From positions 62,001-126,000 of the forward strand of contig NZ_LAQO01000014.1 in assembly GCF_000971975.1 (NCBI RefSeq): a DNA stretch of 64,000 nucleotides, given 5' to 3'. A program made the translations under genes and the position numbers. This document shows, one piece after another, positions 43,673-53,895 of this stretch. The stretch comes from Paenibacillus algorifonticola (GTDB taxonomy: Bacteria; Bacillota; Bacilli; Paenibacillales; Paenibacillaceae). The notes beneath the pieces were generated by a model. That model was not told the DNA's origin. It saw only the letters and a list, made by a program, of their open reading frames with translations, and ran no database searches. Every line of letters starts with the position of its first letter. The first letter of the stretch is position 1.

Positions 43673-43888
43673 CTTTACACGCATCCTTCCAATAACAAGG
43701 AATTCCACCCTATAATTAACTTCGGATTTCGCGCGACAAAACTTTAGTTTTTAGGGCAAAATGCCCAGGAAACTTCAAATTTTCTTTTTTCAAAGATACC
43801 TCATATTAACAGTTACCCTAAAAATAGTATGATTAAATCACTAATTTTCAGGGTGTTCTCTACCTCCATATATTGCTAAAATACTAAA

Positions 43889-43902
43889 TGAAAGCGCTTC
43901 AC
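43889..43902 (+). promoter_or_regulatory. cre site upstream of the GH12 gene
   Basis: TGAAAGCGCTTCAC is a near-perfect CcpA cre (palindromic core GAAAGCGCTTC) 25 bp before the start codon. Carbon catabolite repression of the glucanase is expected. Confidence 0.75.
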
Positions 43903-43926
43903 AAAACTATTAATGGAGGGATTTAG

Positions 43927-44718
43927 TTGAAGAACAAGCTTCGCAACAGATCATTCATTTTGATGATGATAGCCGCTATGCTCACTCTTGTACCTGCATC
44001 GGCTTATGCGGCATCCGACTCCACACCTTATGCCAAGCTAAATTTTAACAGCAATAAATATTATTTATTTAATAACTCATGGGGCAGCTCGGGTATTTCC
44101 GGCTGGTGGCAGACCGTTTATCATAACAGCAATACGAACTTTGGCTATGTGTGGAATTGGAAGGCAACCACAGGCGGCGTGAAAGCTTACCCTTCCATTG
44201 TGAGCGGCTGGCACTGGACAGAGGGCTATACACCGGGCAGCGGGCTGCCGACGCGGCTCTCTGACAACAAAGCGATTAACAGCGGCGTAACCTATACCCT
44301 TGATCCTGCAACGAATGGCCAATATAACAATGCCTATGATATTTGGCTGCACAACACGGGAACGGCAACGTGGAGCAGCACGCCAACGGAGGAAATTATG
44401 ATTTGGAACCGCTGGACAAGCGGCGTTGGCCCCATTGGCGGGCTTGTTGCATCCAACGTTTCCATTGGTGGACAAGGCTACGACGTTTACCGCGGGGAAA
44501 TTACCGATAACGGGGTTCATCAATGGTGGGTTTATTCTTTCCTCAAACGGACGCAGACGGATAATTTCTCAATCAATGTGAAAAATTTTACCGATTATCT
44601 CGTTGGCAAAAACTATTTTCCAACAACCCGCTACGTCAGCAGCATAGAATACGGCACCGAAATTACAAATGGCAGCGGCCAAGTTAATTATTCGAACTTC
44701 TACGCAAACGTTCAATAA
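43927..44718 (+). CDS. Secreted GH12 endoglucanase/xyloglucanase
   Basis: A 263-residue exoenzyme with a signal peptide (about 1-28, SAYAAS) followed by one GH12 domain. Diagnostic blocks are YLFNNSWGSSGISGWWQT, the nucleophile Glu in EEIMIWNRW and the acid/base Glu in IEYGTEITNGSG. Bacillus GH12 enzymes of the same length cut beta-1,4-glucans and xyloglucan; the exact preference cannot be read. TTG start with GGAGGG six bases upstream. The cre site in its promoter implies glucose repression. It complements the xylanase encoded 7 kb away. Confidence 0.93.
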   Translation: MKNKLRNRSFILMMIAAMLTLVPASAYAASDSTPYAKLNFNSNKYYLFNNSWGSSGISGWWQTVYHNSNTNFGYVWNWKATTGGVKAYPSIVSGWHWTEGYTPGSGLPTRLSDNKAINSGVTYTLDPATNGQYNNAYDIWLHNTGTATWSSTPTEEIMIWNRWTSGVGPIGGLVASNVSIGGQGYDVYRGEITDNGVHQWWVYSFLKRTQTDNFSINVKNFTDYLVGKNYFPTTRYVSSIEYGTEITNGSGQVNYSNFYANVQ

Positions 44719-44734
44719 CCTTTAATATAGAACG

Positions 44735-44787
44735 AGCAAGCGGCTCTCTCGTCCCCCCTAATACGGCGAAGAGGGCCGTTTTGCTGT
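44735..44787 (+). terminator. Terminator of the GH12 gene
   Basis: Interrupted stem AGCAA/TTGCT, CGGC/GCCG and CTCT/AGAG, with TTTT within the 3' arm, starting 16 bp after the stop codon. Confidence 0.7.
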
Positions 44788-44844
44788 GCTTGGTGAGAGA
44801 TTTGGTCAGAGCTGGGCAGTGGAATTCAGAGAGGCAATTGAATC

Positions 44845-44886
44845 ATAAAAGTTCTTGTCGCTGTTTACACCAACAAGAACTTTTAT
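44845..44886 (-). terminator. Terminator of the TetR gene
   Basis: A 14-bp perfect stem ATAAAAGTTCTTGT/ACAAGAACTTTTAT lies 33 bp beyond the stop of the TetR-family gene. The arms end in an AT-rich run that gives TTTTAT on the minus strand. Confidence 0.75.
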
Positions 44887-44918
44887 AGGATAATCTTCAT
44901 AGGTTGTACTTTTGTAAA

Positions 44919-45485
44919 TCATGGGGTTTTAAAACCATGGTAGAAAGTATCCACGACCAATGCCGCTGCGGATTTTCTGGCAATATCCCCGCTTACGACT
45001 TGCTGCCACGTCAGGAATAGGAGTGAATACAGGACATTCACAATCCAGTTCTTATCTACATCATGGCGAAAATAACCTTTTTGCTGCAACAAACCGATGA
45101 CATGCAGCACGGGTTCCCTCAGCTTTTGATCTGCACCAATAATTTCCTCGTTGTAATTAATGGTTGTATCATGGGCAATGAAGTGAAGTTTGTCCCCTAA
45201 CGGGATGAGCGCTTCAATGAGCATAGGGATGTAGTTTTCACATTTGTCCTCATCCAGTTGAATGCCTTGCATGGTTTCACTTACGACCTCGATTGCGCGT
45301 AAGCCCAGGTAAATCATCAATTGCTCCCTGCTTTCCACATACCGATGTAATGTAGCGATCCCGATTCCTGCCGAATCTGCAATTTCATTCATCGAGGCAT
45401 TTGGCTTCTCAATCAGCAGCTTGGTCGCTTCATCCAGAATGGCGTTAAGCCTCGTTTGCTTGATCGATGTCATTTCTGTTCTCAT
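44919..45485 (-). CDS. TetR-family regulator, probable controller of the P450 gene
   Basis: A 188-residue regulator. The N-terminal helix-turn-helix reads ASMNEIADSAGIGIATLHRYVESREQLMIYLG; the ligand-binding C-terminal domain is divergent. AAGGAG lies nine bases before the ATG. It is on the same strand as the CYP102-type gene, downstream of it by about 250 bp. In Bacillus CYP102 genes are regulated by neighbouring TetR-type repressors that respond to fatty acids (BM3R1, BscR), so that role is inferred. An 18-bp TGAT...ATCA palindrome lies before this gene and a like one before the P450 gene. Confidence 0.9.
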   Translation of the reverse strand: MRTEMTSIKQTRLNAILDEATKLLIEKPNASMNEIADSAGIGIATLHRYVESREQLMIYLGLRAIEVVSETMQGIQLDEDKCENYIPMLIEALIPLGDKLHFIAHDTTINYNEEIIGADQKLREPVLHVIGLLQQKGYFRHDVDKNWIVNVLYSLLFLTWQQVVSGDIARKSAAALVVDTFYHGFKTP

Positions 45486-45520
45486 CTTAGTACACTCCTT
45501 GGAGAGTATTATTCTATAAT

Positions 45521-45538
45521 TGATTCAATTTTCAATCA
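45521..45538. promoter_or_regulatory. Candidate TetR operator before the TetR gene
   Basis: TGATTCAATTTTCAATCA, an 18-bp imperfect palindrome with TGATT/AATCA ends, 36 bp upstream of the ATG and overlapping the expected promoter. The P450 upstream palindrome has the same length and ends. Confidence 0.45.
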
Positions 45539-45738
45539 TATGGTAGGGTATTACAATAAAATTATAGCATAAGCGTGAATACAACTGAGCGTTCCGGAAT
45601 CGAATCCGGTCCCCTTACCAAAGCTTGCTTCCTCAAAACTGAAATGTATCCCTGGGGATATGCTTTTCTATAGAGCTATCTCCAGAGATGACATCCCGGT
45701 TTTAGCTTTCAATTGTTTTTACATCATGCTGCCGTATG

Positions 45739-48700
45739 TTATGATACAGTCGGTTTGGAGTTGCCGGCCCATACATCCTTTACATAACGGCTTTCTTCCT
45801 CTAACTGTTTGAGCCAGCGATCTCCTGCTTCTGGACTTGCTCCATGCCTTTCCTGATAGGCTGCCTTTAATGTCTCCTCCACAGCAGGAGCCATTTGGCT
45901 GCCGTCACCACACACATATATCTTGCCATGTTGTTCCATAAGATCCATCAGCGATGAAGACACCTGCTTCATTAAATCCTGTACATAGGTTCTGGGTTCA
46001 TTAGGCACGCGTGAGAAAGCAGTATGCAGCTTAACAACACCCTCCTGCTCGAACTGGATCAGCTCGTCTCGATACAGGAAATCCATCTCGTTCCTGCACC
46101 CATAGAACAGATGAGCTTCTCCCAGTGTCACCCCTCGCTGTTTCAGGATGGATCTGGCCTGCAAAAATCCTCTGAACGGAGCAACTCCCGTTCCTGGCCC
46201 GATCATGATGACAGGAGTAGCCGCCTCTTCCGGGAGTCCAAATCCGGATTCCGGCGTCTGCACAAACATCAGAACACGGTCACCTTGTACACGATCAGCC
46301 AAATAAGAGGAGGCGACCCCCGCATACTCTCCTTTACCGCTCCATGCCTGATCCCTGACGACGCCTACCGTAATACTAACCTCTCTCGGATGAAGCAGCG
46401 GAGAGCTGGATATGGAGTAATACCTCGGCTTAAGCGGAGGCAGCAACTCCAGCAGCCTGACAAAGGGAAGCTCGCAGGCTTCATATCGTTCAAGCAGCTC
46501 CAGCATGGTTACTCTATGGCCAAGGATATACTGGGTGTAGCGTTCAGTCTCCATCATAGACTCCAGCTCACGACGATGGGGCGGACAAACGGTATGAACG
46601 GCCAATTCCTGCAGCTGAGAGCGTGTGACCGGTGCCTGAATCTCCACACAGGATCTGATCAGCTCACGTACGTTGACGGATCGGTCTAAGGGCAGATGGG
46701 TCAGATGTGAACCGTCGGTGCTCAAGCAAATCATTTCACTGCCATCCATGCCAAACCGTGCCAGAATGCGGTCTACATTTATATCCCGGTTAAGAGGCAG
46801 CACGCCGATGTGGTCACCCTCGCGATAGCTGATACCTTCGGGAAGGAGGATTTCGATATGGCGAGTGCTGCGTCCACTTTCAGAGGCTTGCAGTTCCCGG
46901 TTATTTTGGACAGTCGCATAGGCAGCATGATAGGTTTTTCCGTATGGGACTTGAGGCGGCCCCTCAACAAATTGCAGCTGAAGCGTACTTGGATTGGCTG
47001 TCTCGCTATGATTCACTTGTATACCGAGCGCATCCGTAACCGTTGGCCACATCGCATCCAGCCACTCCTTGACCTGCTGTTCCATATCGCCCCCTGCATC
47101 GACTTCCCCCCGGGTTACAAGTCTTTGGGCACCTATGGCAACCAGCCTCTCATCAATAAAGCGCGGGATGCTCTGGTATGTTCCCGACCAGGCCCGGTCT
47201 CCGCAGCCTAATACCGCATACCGAACGGCTTGCCCCTCATCTGTTCCGGCCCCTTTCAGCCATTCTACAAATGCCGACGCATTGTAAGGAGCCTTGCCAT
47301 TGTATGAAGCAGTAACGATAATGACGATGCCTTGGCCCTGCAATCTTCCACTCCATTCATTGAGTGGTGCCACTTCACTATGGATTCCGTAACCAAGGGC
47401 CGTACTCGTGATCTGCCGGGCAATGCTTTCCGCTGTACCCAGGTTTGAGCCATATAATACAAGCAGCGATCCATTGCCACTCGGCGTTCCAACTATTGCT
47501 GGCCCAACCTTATCCGCAACACTAGATAGAGAATCTGCAGGTTTTGTCTCCGGTGCGTCTATTATCCCTACGGTTCCACTCATGGATACCTGCTCGTGAG
47601 GTCTAACCCGAATCTTGAAATCACCAGGCTTCAGCGTCAGAGTCTGCTTAACATCCAATGTATAGTTGTCGTAATCGATCAAGTCAAAATGCTTCAGTAC
47701 CATACCCAATACTAATGTGGCTTCATAGAGGGCAAACTGCATGCCGATGCAGGCACGCTCACCATTCCCAAAAGGCTTGTAAGCATGATGGGGAACCTTG
47801 GACGGATCTTCGAACCGCTCAGGCCGGAAAAGAGCGGCATCCTCTCCCCAGGCGGCCGGATCGCGATGCAGTTGAGGCAGAAGCACACTGAGACTCTGTC
47901 CCTTTGGAATGGGATACTTCCCGCCAATGACCGTATCCTCCCTTGCATAAACGTCGAATCCTGGAGCGGTCGGCCACAATCGCAACGATTCATTTAATAT
48001 CAGACGGATATAGTTAAGCTGAAGAACCTCCTCATATTGCGGGGTTGGACTTGTCAGCACGCGGTCTACTTCTTCCTGAGCCTTCGCGAGCACTTCCGGA
48101 TGCTTCAGCAGAAAATATATCGCGAAGGATAACAGACCGCTCGTTGTTTCATGGCCGGCTATTAGAAAGGTAATGATCTGATGACGAATGTTTTCGTTGT
48201 CCAGCATTTCTCCGGTTTCCGGGTCCTTGCCTTCCAGCATGCGTGCCAGTAAATCTGTCTGTCCCGGCTCGGCACTTGCCTTACGTTCAGTGATGATCTT
48301 ATCCACCAGCGTGAACATCGTCTGAATATCCTCATCAAACTGGCGTTTTGTTTTGAACATTAGCATATTTTGAATTTTCATTCGCGAGCCTCTGAGCATC
48401 GCTTCGTTCAATGCGCGAACCATGCTTTGGACAAACGGGGCATGATCTTCCCGGTAAAAGCTGTTGAAGCGATAATTGAATCCGCACAATCCAATCGTAT
48501 CCAGCGTCAACCGGGTCATATCATCGGCTACATCGATAGTGTCCTGCGGGTTTAGCCGTGCCCACTTGAGCATTAACTGATCGGCGATGTCAATCATCAT
48601 GGAGTGATATCCCTTCATCGCCTGCTTGCTGAACGTGGGCAGCAGTATGTTGTGCGCTTTTTTCCAGTTCGGCTCATGCGTCCAGCTTGTAAACAATCCG

Positions 48701-48957
48701 TCACCGCCGAAGGCGCGAACGTTCTGCAGCTCGTTGTATACATATTTATCAAATCGGGTCACATCGCATACCTCAGCAACGAGTTCATGGCCTGAGACGA
48801 TTAAACTTGATAGTCCCGGTGCAGTAAATTTGAAAATAGGTCCGTATTTTTCTGCCAAAGCTCCAAGGGATAAGGTTGGCGAGTCTACGTCAATCAAAGG
48901 CAAATTGCCTAGCGGACCATACGTTGGGGGGTGGGGAATAGAGATTTTGTCTTTCAT
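45739..48957 (-). CDS. Self-sufficient cytochrome P450/NADPH-P450 reductase (CYP102 family, BM3-like)
   Basis: A 1072-residue fusion. Residues 1 to about 460 are a P450: [20 protein letters not shown], the I-helix [22 protein letters not shown] (ExxR) and the heme ligand in [11 protein letters not shown] linker leads to an FMN flavodoxin domain (about 490-640, [13 protein letters not shown]) and an FAD/NADPH reductase (about 680-1070, with [22 protein letters not shown] and VCGDGSQMA). It hydroxylates fatty acids using NADPH with no other partner. By-eye alignment to BM3 puts Leu and Ile where BM3 has Arg47 and Tyr51, so the carboxylate anchor differs, as in CYP102A2/A3. Full length and intact; probably under the TetR-type gene downstream. 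Confidence 0.97.
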   Translation of the reverse strand: MKDKISIPHPPTYGPLGNLPLIDVDSPTLSLGALAEKYGPIFKFTAPGLSSLIVSGHELVAEVCDVTRFDKYVYNELQNVRAFGGDGLFTSWTHEPNWKKAHNILLPTFSKQAMKGYHSMMIDIADQLMLKWARLNPQDTIDVADDMTRLTLDTIGLCGFNYRFNSFYREDHAPFVQSMVRALNEAMLRGSRMKIQNMLMFKTKRQFDEDIQTMFTLVDKIITERKASAEPGQTDLLARMLEGKDPETGEMLDNENIRHQIITFLIAGHETTSGLLSFAIYFLLKHPEVLAKAQEEVDRVLTSPTPQYEEVLQLNYIRLILNESLRLWPTAPGFDVYAREDTVIGGKYPIPKGQSLSVLLPQLHRDPAAWGEDAALFRPERFEDPSKVPHHAYKPFGNGERACIGMQFALYEATLVLGMVLKHFDLIDYDNYTLDVKQTLTLKPGDFKIRVRPHEQVSMSGTVGIIDAPETKPADSLSSVADKVGPAIVGTPSGNGSLLVLYGSNLGTAESIARQITSTALGYGIHSEVAPLNEWSGRLQGQGIVIIVTASYNGKAPYNASAFVEWLKGAGTDEGQAVRYAVLGCGDRAWSGTYQSIPRFIDERLVAIGAQRLVTRGEVDAGGDMEQQVKEWLDAMWPTVTDALGIQVNHSETANPSTLQLQFVEGPPQVPYGKTYHAAYATVQNNRELQASESGRSTRHIEILLPEGISYREGDHIGVLPLNRDINVDRILARFGMDGSEMICLSTDGSHLTHLPLDRSVNVRELIRSCVEIQAPVTRSQLQELAVHTVCPPHRRELESMMETERYTQYILGHRVTMLELLERYEACELPFVRLLELLPPLKPRYYSISSSPLLHPREVSITVGVVRDQAWSGKGEYAGVASSYLADRVQGDRVLMFVQTPESGFGLPEEAATPVIMIGPGTGVAPFRGFLQARSILKQRGVTLGEAHLFYGCRNEMDFLYRDELIQFEQEGVVKLHTAFSRVPNEPRTYVQDLMKQVSSSLMDLMEQHGKIYVCGDGSQMAPAVEETLKAAYQERHGASPEAGDRWLKQLEEESRYVKDVWAGNSKPTVS

Positions 48958-49071
48958 CTTCTATCATTCCTCTCTTTATGTGTTGAACATGATTAATTAT
49001 TAAAATCGCATTAAGCTACGGTGTACTTAATCAATATTAAAAAATAAGAGTAAAACAAAAAAATATTATCA

Positions 49072-49093
49072 AATGATAGTTTAATCTATCATT
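49072..49093. promoter_or_regulatory. Candidate TetR operator before the P450 gene
   Basis: AATGATAG-TTTAAT-CTATCATT is a perfect 8-bp-arm palindrome 115 bp upstream of the P450 start, inside a very AT-rich promoter region. The inner 18 bp (TGAT...ATCA) share length and ends with the palindrome before the TetR gene. Confidence 0.5.
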
Positions 49094-49174
49094 CGATAAT
49101 ATTATAATGCCTTCATGCTATATTTTCAACTTCCATTAACATTTTGTTTGCTCTATGGCCCCCATTGCTGACTG

Positions 49175-50092
49175 TTACAAGCGTTGATCATCTTTAAAGT
49201 TAACAACCGAATGCTTATTAGGATCGTATGCTTCAATTTTGTACCCACTATCCTTAAGAAGTTTTATAATGCCCGGTAATGCTGCTATGGTCTGTTCACG
49301 TTCATGCAATAATATAACTTCTTTTTGTCTGGATAGCTTCCCGCTAATTTGTTCTATAATTTTATCTGGCTGGCCAGGTAAATTCCAATCAAGCGAATCT
49401 ATTGTCCAATCCCACATTTTAAATCCAGCCGCCGCAACATCACCCCTGAAAGCCTCCCCCATTTGCGGACTGCTTCCGTACGGTGCACGAATCAGCCAAG
49501 GAGTAACACCAATCATATTTTCAACCAGCTTCTGTTCAGCTTGAAATTCCTCGACAAAGTTTTTGGAACCGCCGCTTTCATAGAGCTTCTTGTAATTATG
49601 CGTCATGCTATGAAGTCCAGCGTAATGCTTCTCTTCTAAAAGTCGTTTCATCACATCCTGATGCTGTTCCAAGTTGCTTCCAATCCAGAAAAAACTTGCC
49701 TTCACCTCATGCTGCTTCAAAATATCGAGTAATGGTGCCGTGTATTTGCTAGGACCATCATCAAACGTTAAGTAGGCTACCTTCCCATTATCCTGCGCAC
49801 TAACAGATTCCTCTTTAACAACCGGAGTAACTTCTGTTTTGTAAGATTTTTCGGGATTTGCAGGATTTTCAGGTTTTACATTTTCTTGAATTACAGGATC
49901 TTGAATAGGCATTACAATTCCTTCAAACCAATTAGCAAAGCCCAAAATCGCATGTACCAAACCATTTATAATTAGCGCAAGAACCAGTAAAGCTAAACTA
50001 AGTCTTTTATAATTTATTTTCTTAATTACTTTTTTTCTCATTCTAGGCCGGATGCTTTTGTTATCCTCCATCGACTTTTGATGAATAAACAA
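49175..50092 (-). CDS. Membrane-anchored polysaccharide deacetylase
   Basis: A 305-residue protein with a basic N-terminus and a single membrane anchor (about 32-55), then a NodB domain on the outside. Motifs are YLTFDDGPSKYT (catalytic Asp and metal Asp), GLHSMTHNYKKLY (metal His residues) and the RAPYGSSPQMGEA and WDWTIDSLDW segments. It removes N-acetyl groups from a wall or capsular polysaccharide (peptidoglycan GlcNAc is likely). TTG start with GGAGG about 13 bases upstream, so an internal start is possible. Last gene of the minus-strand block that includes the ABC export genes. Confidence 0.9.
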   Translation of the reverse strand: MFIHQKSMEDNKSIRPRMRKKVIKKINYKRLSLALLVLALIINGLVHAILGFANWFEGIVMPIQDPVIQENVKPENPANPEKSYKTEVTPVVKEESVSAQDNGKVAYLTFDDGPSKYTAPLLDILKQHEVKASFFWIGSNLEQHQDVMKRLLEEKHYAGLHSMTHNYKKLYESGGSKNFVEEFQAEQKLVENMIGVTPWLIRAPYGSSPQMGEAFRGDVAAAGFKMWDWTIDSLDWNLPGQPDKIIEQISGKLSRQKEVILLHEREQTIAALPGIIKLLKDSGYKIEAYDPNKHSVVNFKDDQRL

Positions 50093-50150
50093 TTTGAGTG
50101 CACTTCCTCCATTTCTTATTTGTAATTATGATCTCTATAGAACGTGAAGC

Positions 50151-51353
50151 TTAATTATAAAATTGTGTTAATCGATTACCAATTCCAGCAGTATTATTCA
50201 ATAAGGTTTTCGCACTAAAGAAAATGCTTCCTCTAACCTCTGGATACTTGCGATTGAGTTGAAGCTGCCTAATAATAGCATCGCTTGACTTCCAATCGGT
50301 CGTATTGCTTCCAAGCTTGTAAGCTCCGTGACCAATATACAGCTTTACCGATGTCCCTCTTGTTTCCTTCGCCCACCAGTCAACGAGCTTCTCATAAGCA
50401 GCAGGCTTGAAACCAATGCTCCAGTACAGCTGTGGTGCTATGTAATCAATCCATTCATTTCTGATCCAGCTCCTGGCGTCTGCATACTGACTATCATAGG
50501 CGCTGTTCCCCGTAGTGTCAGAGCCAGTCGAGTCATCCCTCGAATTACGCCATATTCCAAACGGACTAATCCCAAAATCGATTTCGTTTTTCTCTGCTGT
50601 TATTTCCTGATGAAGGTCCTGTACAAAAGCATTGATATTATTTCGTCTCCACTCTGCCTTGTTTGACATGGAGCCTTTATATATAGCAAAAGTTCGATCA
50701 TCTTGAAATGTGTCTTCGCCATACGGATAAAAATAATCATCCAGATGAACGCCATCAATATCGTAATTTTCTACAACTTCCATTATGGCATCAATGATAT
50801 GCTGTCTAGCCTCAGGTATACCTGGATTGAAAATCAGCTTTTTATCATGAGGGACGACCCACTCGGGATGTTGTTTCGCGGGATGATTCTGCGGCAGTTC
50901 TTTTATACTCCCGCCAGTGCTTGCTCGGAATGGATTAAACCAGGCATGAAATTCCATTCCTCTACGATGAGTCTCTTCTATCATGAAGCTAAGTGGATCA
51001 TAACCCGGGCTTTTCCCTTCCTTGCCAGTAAGTGAACGGGACCAAGTAACGAGTTTTGAAGGATATATAGCATCAGAAGCCCCTCTGACTTGAACGAAGA
51101 CCGTATTGATGCCCATTGCATGCAGCTTGTCCAGCATGTCGGTAAATTCCTTCTTTTGCGCAGCAGCTGTAAGACCAGACCTAGAGGGCCAATCAATGTT
51201 ATATACGGTGCTTATCCAGACGGCGCGCACCTCTTTTTCCTTATCTGACATCGTTTTTGATGGGGCTTGAGCATAAGCCATGTTGGGCAAACTTCCAGCT
51301 TGTATAAAAATCAACACTAAAACAAAACAACTTAAGAAATAACGCAATGCCAT
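50151..51353 (-). CDS. DUF187 / GHL10-type glycoside hydrolase-like protein (YngK-like)
   Basis: A 400-residue secreted protein with a signal peptide (about 1-28, MAYAQA). The domain is that of DUF187/GHL10: EVRAVWISTVYNIDWPSRSG, INTVFVQVRGASDAIYPS, RGMEFHAWFNPFRAS, IDGVHLDDYFYPYG and EIDFGISPFGIWRNS. The barrel is related to glycosidases; relatives have been reported to act on peptidoglycan or N-glycan-like substrates, but the reaction here is unknown. It lies 61 bp after the HlyD-like gene and just before the deacetylase, so a wall-polymer role with those neighbours is inferred. Confidence 0.88.
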   Translation of the reverse strand: MALRYFLSCFVLVLIFIQAGSLPNMAYAQAPSKTMSDKEKEVRAVWISTVYNIDWPSRSGLTAAAQKKEFTDMLDKLHAMGINTVFVQVRGASDAIYPSKLVTWSRSLTGKEGKSPGYDPLSFMIEETHRRGMEFHAWFNPFRASTGGSIKELPQNHPAKQHPEWVVPHDKKLIFNPGIPEARQHIIDAIMEVVENYDIDGVHLDDYFYPYGEDTFQDDRTFAIYKGSMSNKAEWRRNNINAFVQDLHQEITAEKNEIDFGISPFGIWRNSRDDSTGSDTTGNSAYDSQYADARSWIRNEWIDYIAPQLYWSIGFKPAAYEKLVDWWAKETRGTSVKLYIGHGAYKLGSNTTDWKSSDAIIRQLQLNRKYPEVRGSIFFSAKTLLNNTAGIGNRLTQFYN

Positions 51354-51414
51354 ACACCTCCGTCATTCACTATTTTCTCAACATGATTTTCAATAAAGGG
51401 TCATAAATGGTCTA

Positions 51415-52491
51415 TTAAGGCATAACGACTACGTCTCCAGGCTTTAAGCCCTTCAGCACCTCAATCTGATCACCAAATTCTATTCCCGTCTCAATATCCT
51501 GACGCTCGATCTGTCCATTTCCTTGATCCCGCATTACATAGACCAGTTCCCCTTCCCGCATAATCGCCAAAGCAGACACCACCGCTGCCTTCTCTTTGCG
51601 AAAAGTCTCAATTCTACCTTCGAGCGTAAGCCCACCAATCAAAAGCTTATCCGCCTTCATAGCTATGACGACATCAAACTGTGAAAGCTGCGAAGTGTCT
51701 GTTGCATTACTACTTGTTTTTGGGAATTGCGATATACTTTGGATTTTCCCTAAAAACTCCTTATCCTTCCTGCCACTCATTTGCACCTTAACCTGCATTC
51801 CTGGTTTAAGTTGGATGATGTCTTTCTCCGACACACTTGCGGCAAAATCAACTTGATCCAGGTTAACGATCTTTCCAATTAGCTGACCTTCGGCCAACAT
51901 GCTGGTTTTATCATCCGGCTCATTGTATAGAAACACGCCTGAAGACGGGGAGAAAATCACTGCTTTGTCCAGAAGTTTCCTTTTCTCCTTGAGTTCGTCC
52001 TCCTTTAGCACGATCGCTTCCTCGTTAATCTCGTCTGTCAGCCGCTTGCCCTCACGTGCAATAAATGCTTTTTTTCGCTCCTCTCCCGTTACACCTATCT
52101 CTTCTGTCTCAGCCTCCACTGCCTGAGTGACCTGCTTCAGCTTAATATCAAGCCTCGCTTTCTTAATATCAGACTCCAACTGCTTGATTTCTTTTTGAAT
52201 CGCCTCGGTATCAAGCTCCATAATGATGTCACCTTTCTTGAGCTGCTGACCGTTCTTCTTGTTTCTGCTAACGATTTTAGCGGAAATTGGAGCATAAACC
52301 TGCGTTTCTTCCGCATATACGGACTTGCCTTTTACCTGAAGCTCCTCCGTTATCGTTTCCTCCGTAACGGTAAAGCTGATCATAGACTGCGACTCCACCG
52401 GCAAAGGAGGCTCCGGCTTATATTGCATATAAAAGTAGTAGCCTGCTCCGATCAGCAAGCACATTGCGACAATCCCTTTTATCCATTTCAT
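51415..52491 (-). CDS. HlyD/YknX-like efflux adaptor
   Basis: A 358-residue protein with an N-terminal membrane anchor (about 4-24), a barrel-sandwich hybrid/biotinyl-like domain split by a coiled-coil hairpin (about 95-180, rich in Lys and Glu: QKEIKQLESDIKKARLDIKL) and a beta-barrel domain (VDFAASVSEKDIIQLKPGMQVKVQ). Such adaptors link an ABC permease of MacB type to its substrate or to the wall. It follows the permease by 30 bp and completes an ATPase-permease-adaptor set like Bacillus YknXYZ. Confidence 0.9.
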   Translation of the reverse strand: MKWIKGIVAMCLLIGAGYYFYMQYKPEPPLPVESQSMISFTVTEETITEELQVKGKSVYAEETQVYAPISAKIVSRNKKNGQQLKKGDIIMELDTEAIQKEIKQLESDIKKARLDIKLKQVTQAVEAETEEIGVTGEERKKAFIAREGKRLTDEINEEAIVLKEDELKEKRKLLDKAVIFSPSSGVFLYNEPDDKTSMLAEGQLIGKIVNLDQVDFAASVSEKDIIQLKPGMQVKVQMSGRKDKEFLGKIQSISQFPKTSSNATDTSQLSQFDVVIAMKADKLLIGGLTLEGRIETFRKEKAAVVSALAIMREGELVYVMRDQGNGQIERQDIETGIEFGDQIEVLKGLKPGDVVVMP

Positions 52492-52521
52492 CTTGTTTTC
52501 CCGCCTTTATTTGCTCGTTCC

Positions 52522-53886
52522 TTAACCATTTTTGATAACCTCAAGCGCATTCGTTCGGGACGCGCTGACTGCTGGATAAATGCCCGACAATACACCCGTT
52601 AGTACGGTGAATACAATGCCTACCACTAGAGCGAATACGGGTATGTTAACATTAAAAGAAACATTGGCAATCGCTCCAGAAACAATGACTTTATTCAGCC
52701 CTCCGACTACGATATAAGAAATAACGAGTCCTACTGCTCCTCCAAGCAATCCAAGCAGTGCCGCCTCCGTCACAAACATTTGACGAATTTGCCAAAGGTT
52801 CGCACCTAATATTTTCATAACTCCGATTTGCCTGCGTCGTTGGTGCGTTGACATCGTCATAGCAACCAATATGGATAGGGAAGCCAAAAACATAATAAAT
52901 AGACCAATGCTAAGCGCTGCCTTCTTATAGAGCGCAAACTTCTCTTGAATCATAACCTCCTGAAACAGATTGCTTTGCGTAGTGAGAAACAATTGTTGAA
53001 TTTGTGCTTCCACTTGTGCAACATATTTCTTATCCTCCACTTTAATAAGTACAGATTCAAACTTGAGAGGAGGAGAGGACTCTCCTTCCTTAACAAATTG
53101 CTCTTGAAGCATTCTGGCCGTATCCAGTGAAACGTAAACGGTTTTCTCGTAAAGGGAATATTCTGCGTTTGAACCACTTTTCACCTCAAGCACTCCACTT
53201 ACCCGCAATGGTGTACTTATTTTTGCAGCTGCCGCCTTATCTGGCAGATTACTTTCGCTAAAATGAATTTGCTGCTGATATAAATCCGTTTGTTTTTGAT
53301 CGAATTGGCTAAGCTTTAAGTAGTTTTGTTCATTATTGGGATCGTTTTTTAAAGCTTCGAATATTTCATTTCTAATGATTGGATCAGCCAGTCCGAATGT
53401 GGCTCCATAGCTTACTATTGCTGCTCCAAGCGCAGTAGAAGCCCCGCCTTCAGCAAACTCGAAACCAAACGATGCAAGTGAACCGAGATCTGTACCAATG
53501 ACTTCAGTACTCACATTTCTACTATCCAAAATGGACATGTCCATATAATTAAGCTTAAGCATAGGGAGTGCTGCAGTGACATGAGAAAGATTTCTGATAA
53601 CGTCCAGCTTCTCCTTCGTAATATCCCCTCGTCCGATTTCCATCGTTCCCCCGGCGCCGCTTGAGTTGGGCAGAACTGTTATTTCATCCATCTTGAACTC
53701 GGCATTCATTTGTTCTTCACTTTGCCGCTGTGCGGATTGCCCAATACTAACCGCCATAATGATAGAAGCGCATCCAATAGAAAGACCGATCATACATAGA
53801 AAGGTAACAACCCTTCTTCTAACAATTTGTCTCCATGACATTTTCACTAAATCTGCAGCTCTCAAGCGGTACCCTCTCCCTATCAA
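52522..53886 (-). CDS. MacB/FtsX-like ABC transporter permease
   Basis: A 454-residue permease. One N-terminal membrane helix (about 21-45, VVTFLCMIGLSIGCASIIMA) is followed by a large extracellular MacB-PCD region (about 46-310) and three C-terminal helices forming the FtsX core (about 330-450: LSIGLFIMFLASLSILVAMT, LLGLLGGAVGLVISYI and a last segment before the end). Members act by mechanotransmission rather than simple import, for lipoprotein, peptide or drug export. It lies 9 bp after the ATPase gene and before the adaptor gene. Substrate unknown. Confidence 0.92.
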   Translation of the reverse strand: MIGRGYRLRAADLVKMSWRQIVRRRVVTFLCMIGLSIGCASIIMAVSIGQSAQRQSEEQMNAEFKMDEITVLPNSSGAGGTMEIGRGDITKEKLDVIRNLSHVTAALPMLKLNYMDMSILDSRNVSTEVIGTDLGSLASFGFEFAEGGASTALGAAIVSYGATFGLADPIIRNEIFEALKNDPNNEQNYLKLSQFDQKQTDLYQQQIHFSESNLPDKAAAAKISTPLRVSGVLEVKSGSNAEYSLYEKTVYVSLDTARMLQEQFVKEGESSPPLKFESVLIKVEDKKYVAQVEAQIQQLFLTTQSNLFQEVMIQEKFALYKKAALSIGLFIMFLASLSILVAMTMSTHQRRRQIGVMKILGANLWQIRQMFVTEAALLGLLGGAVGLVISYIVVGGLNKVIVSGAIANVSFNVNIPVFALVVGIVFTVLTGVLSGIYPAVSASRTNALEVIKNG

Positions 53887-53895
53887 TGATCATAT

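Noticed and set aside
45588-45625. tRNA T-arm-like sequence on the minus strand (CCGGATTCGATTCCGG)
   Set aside because: No acceptor stem, D-arm or anticodon arm can be folded around it, and no CCA end is present; at most a tRNA fragment.
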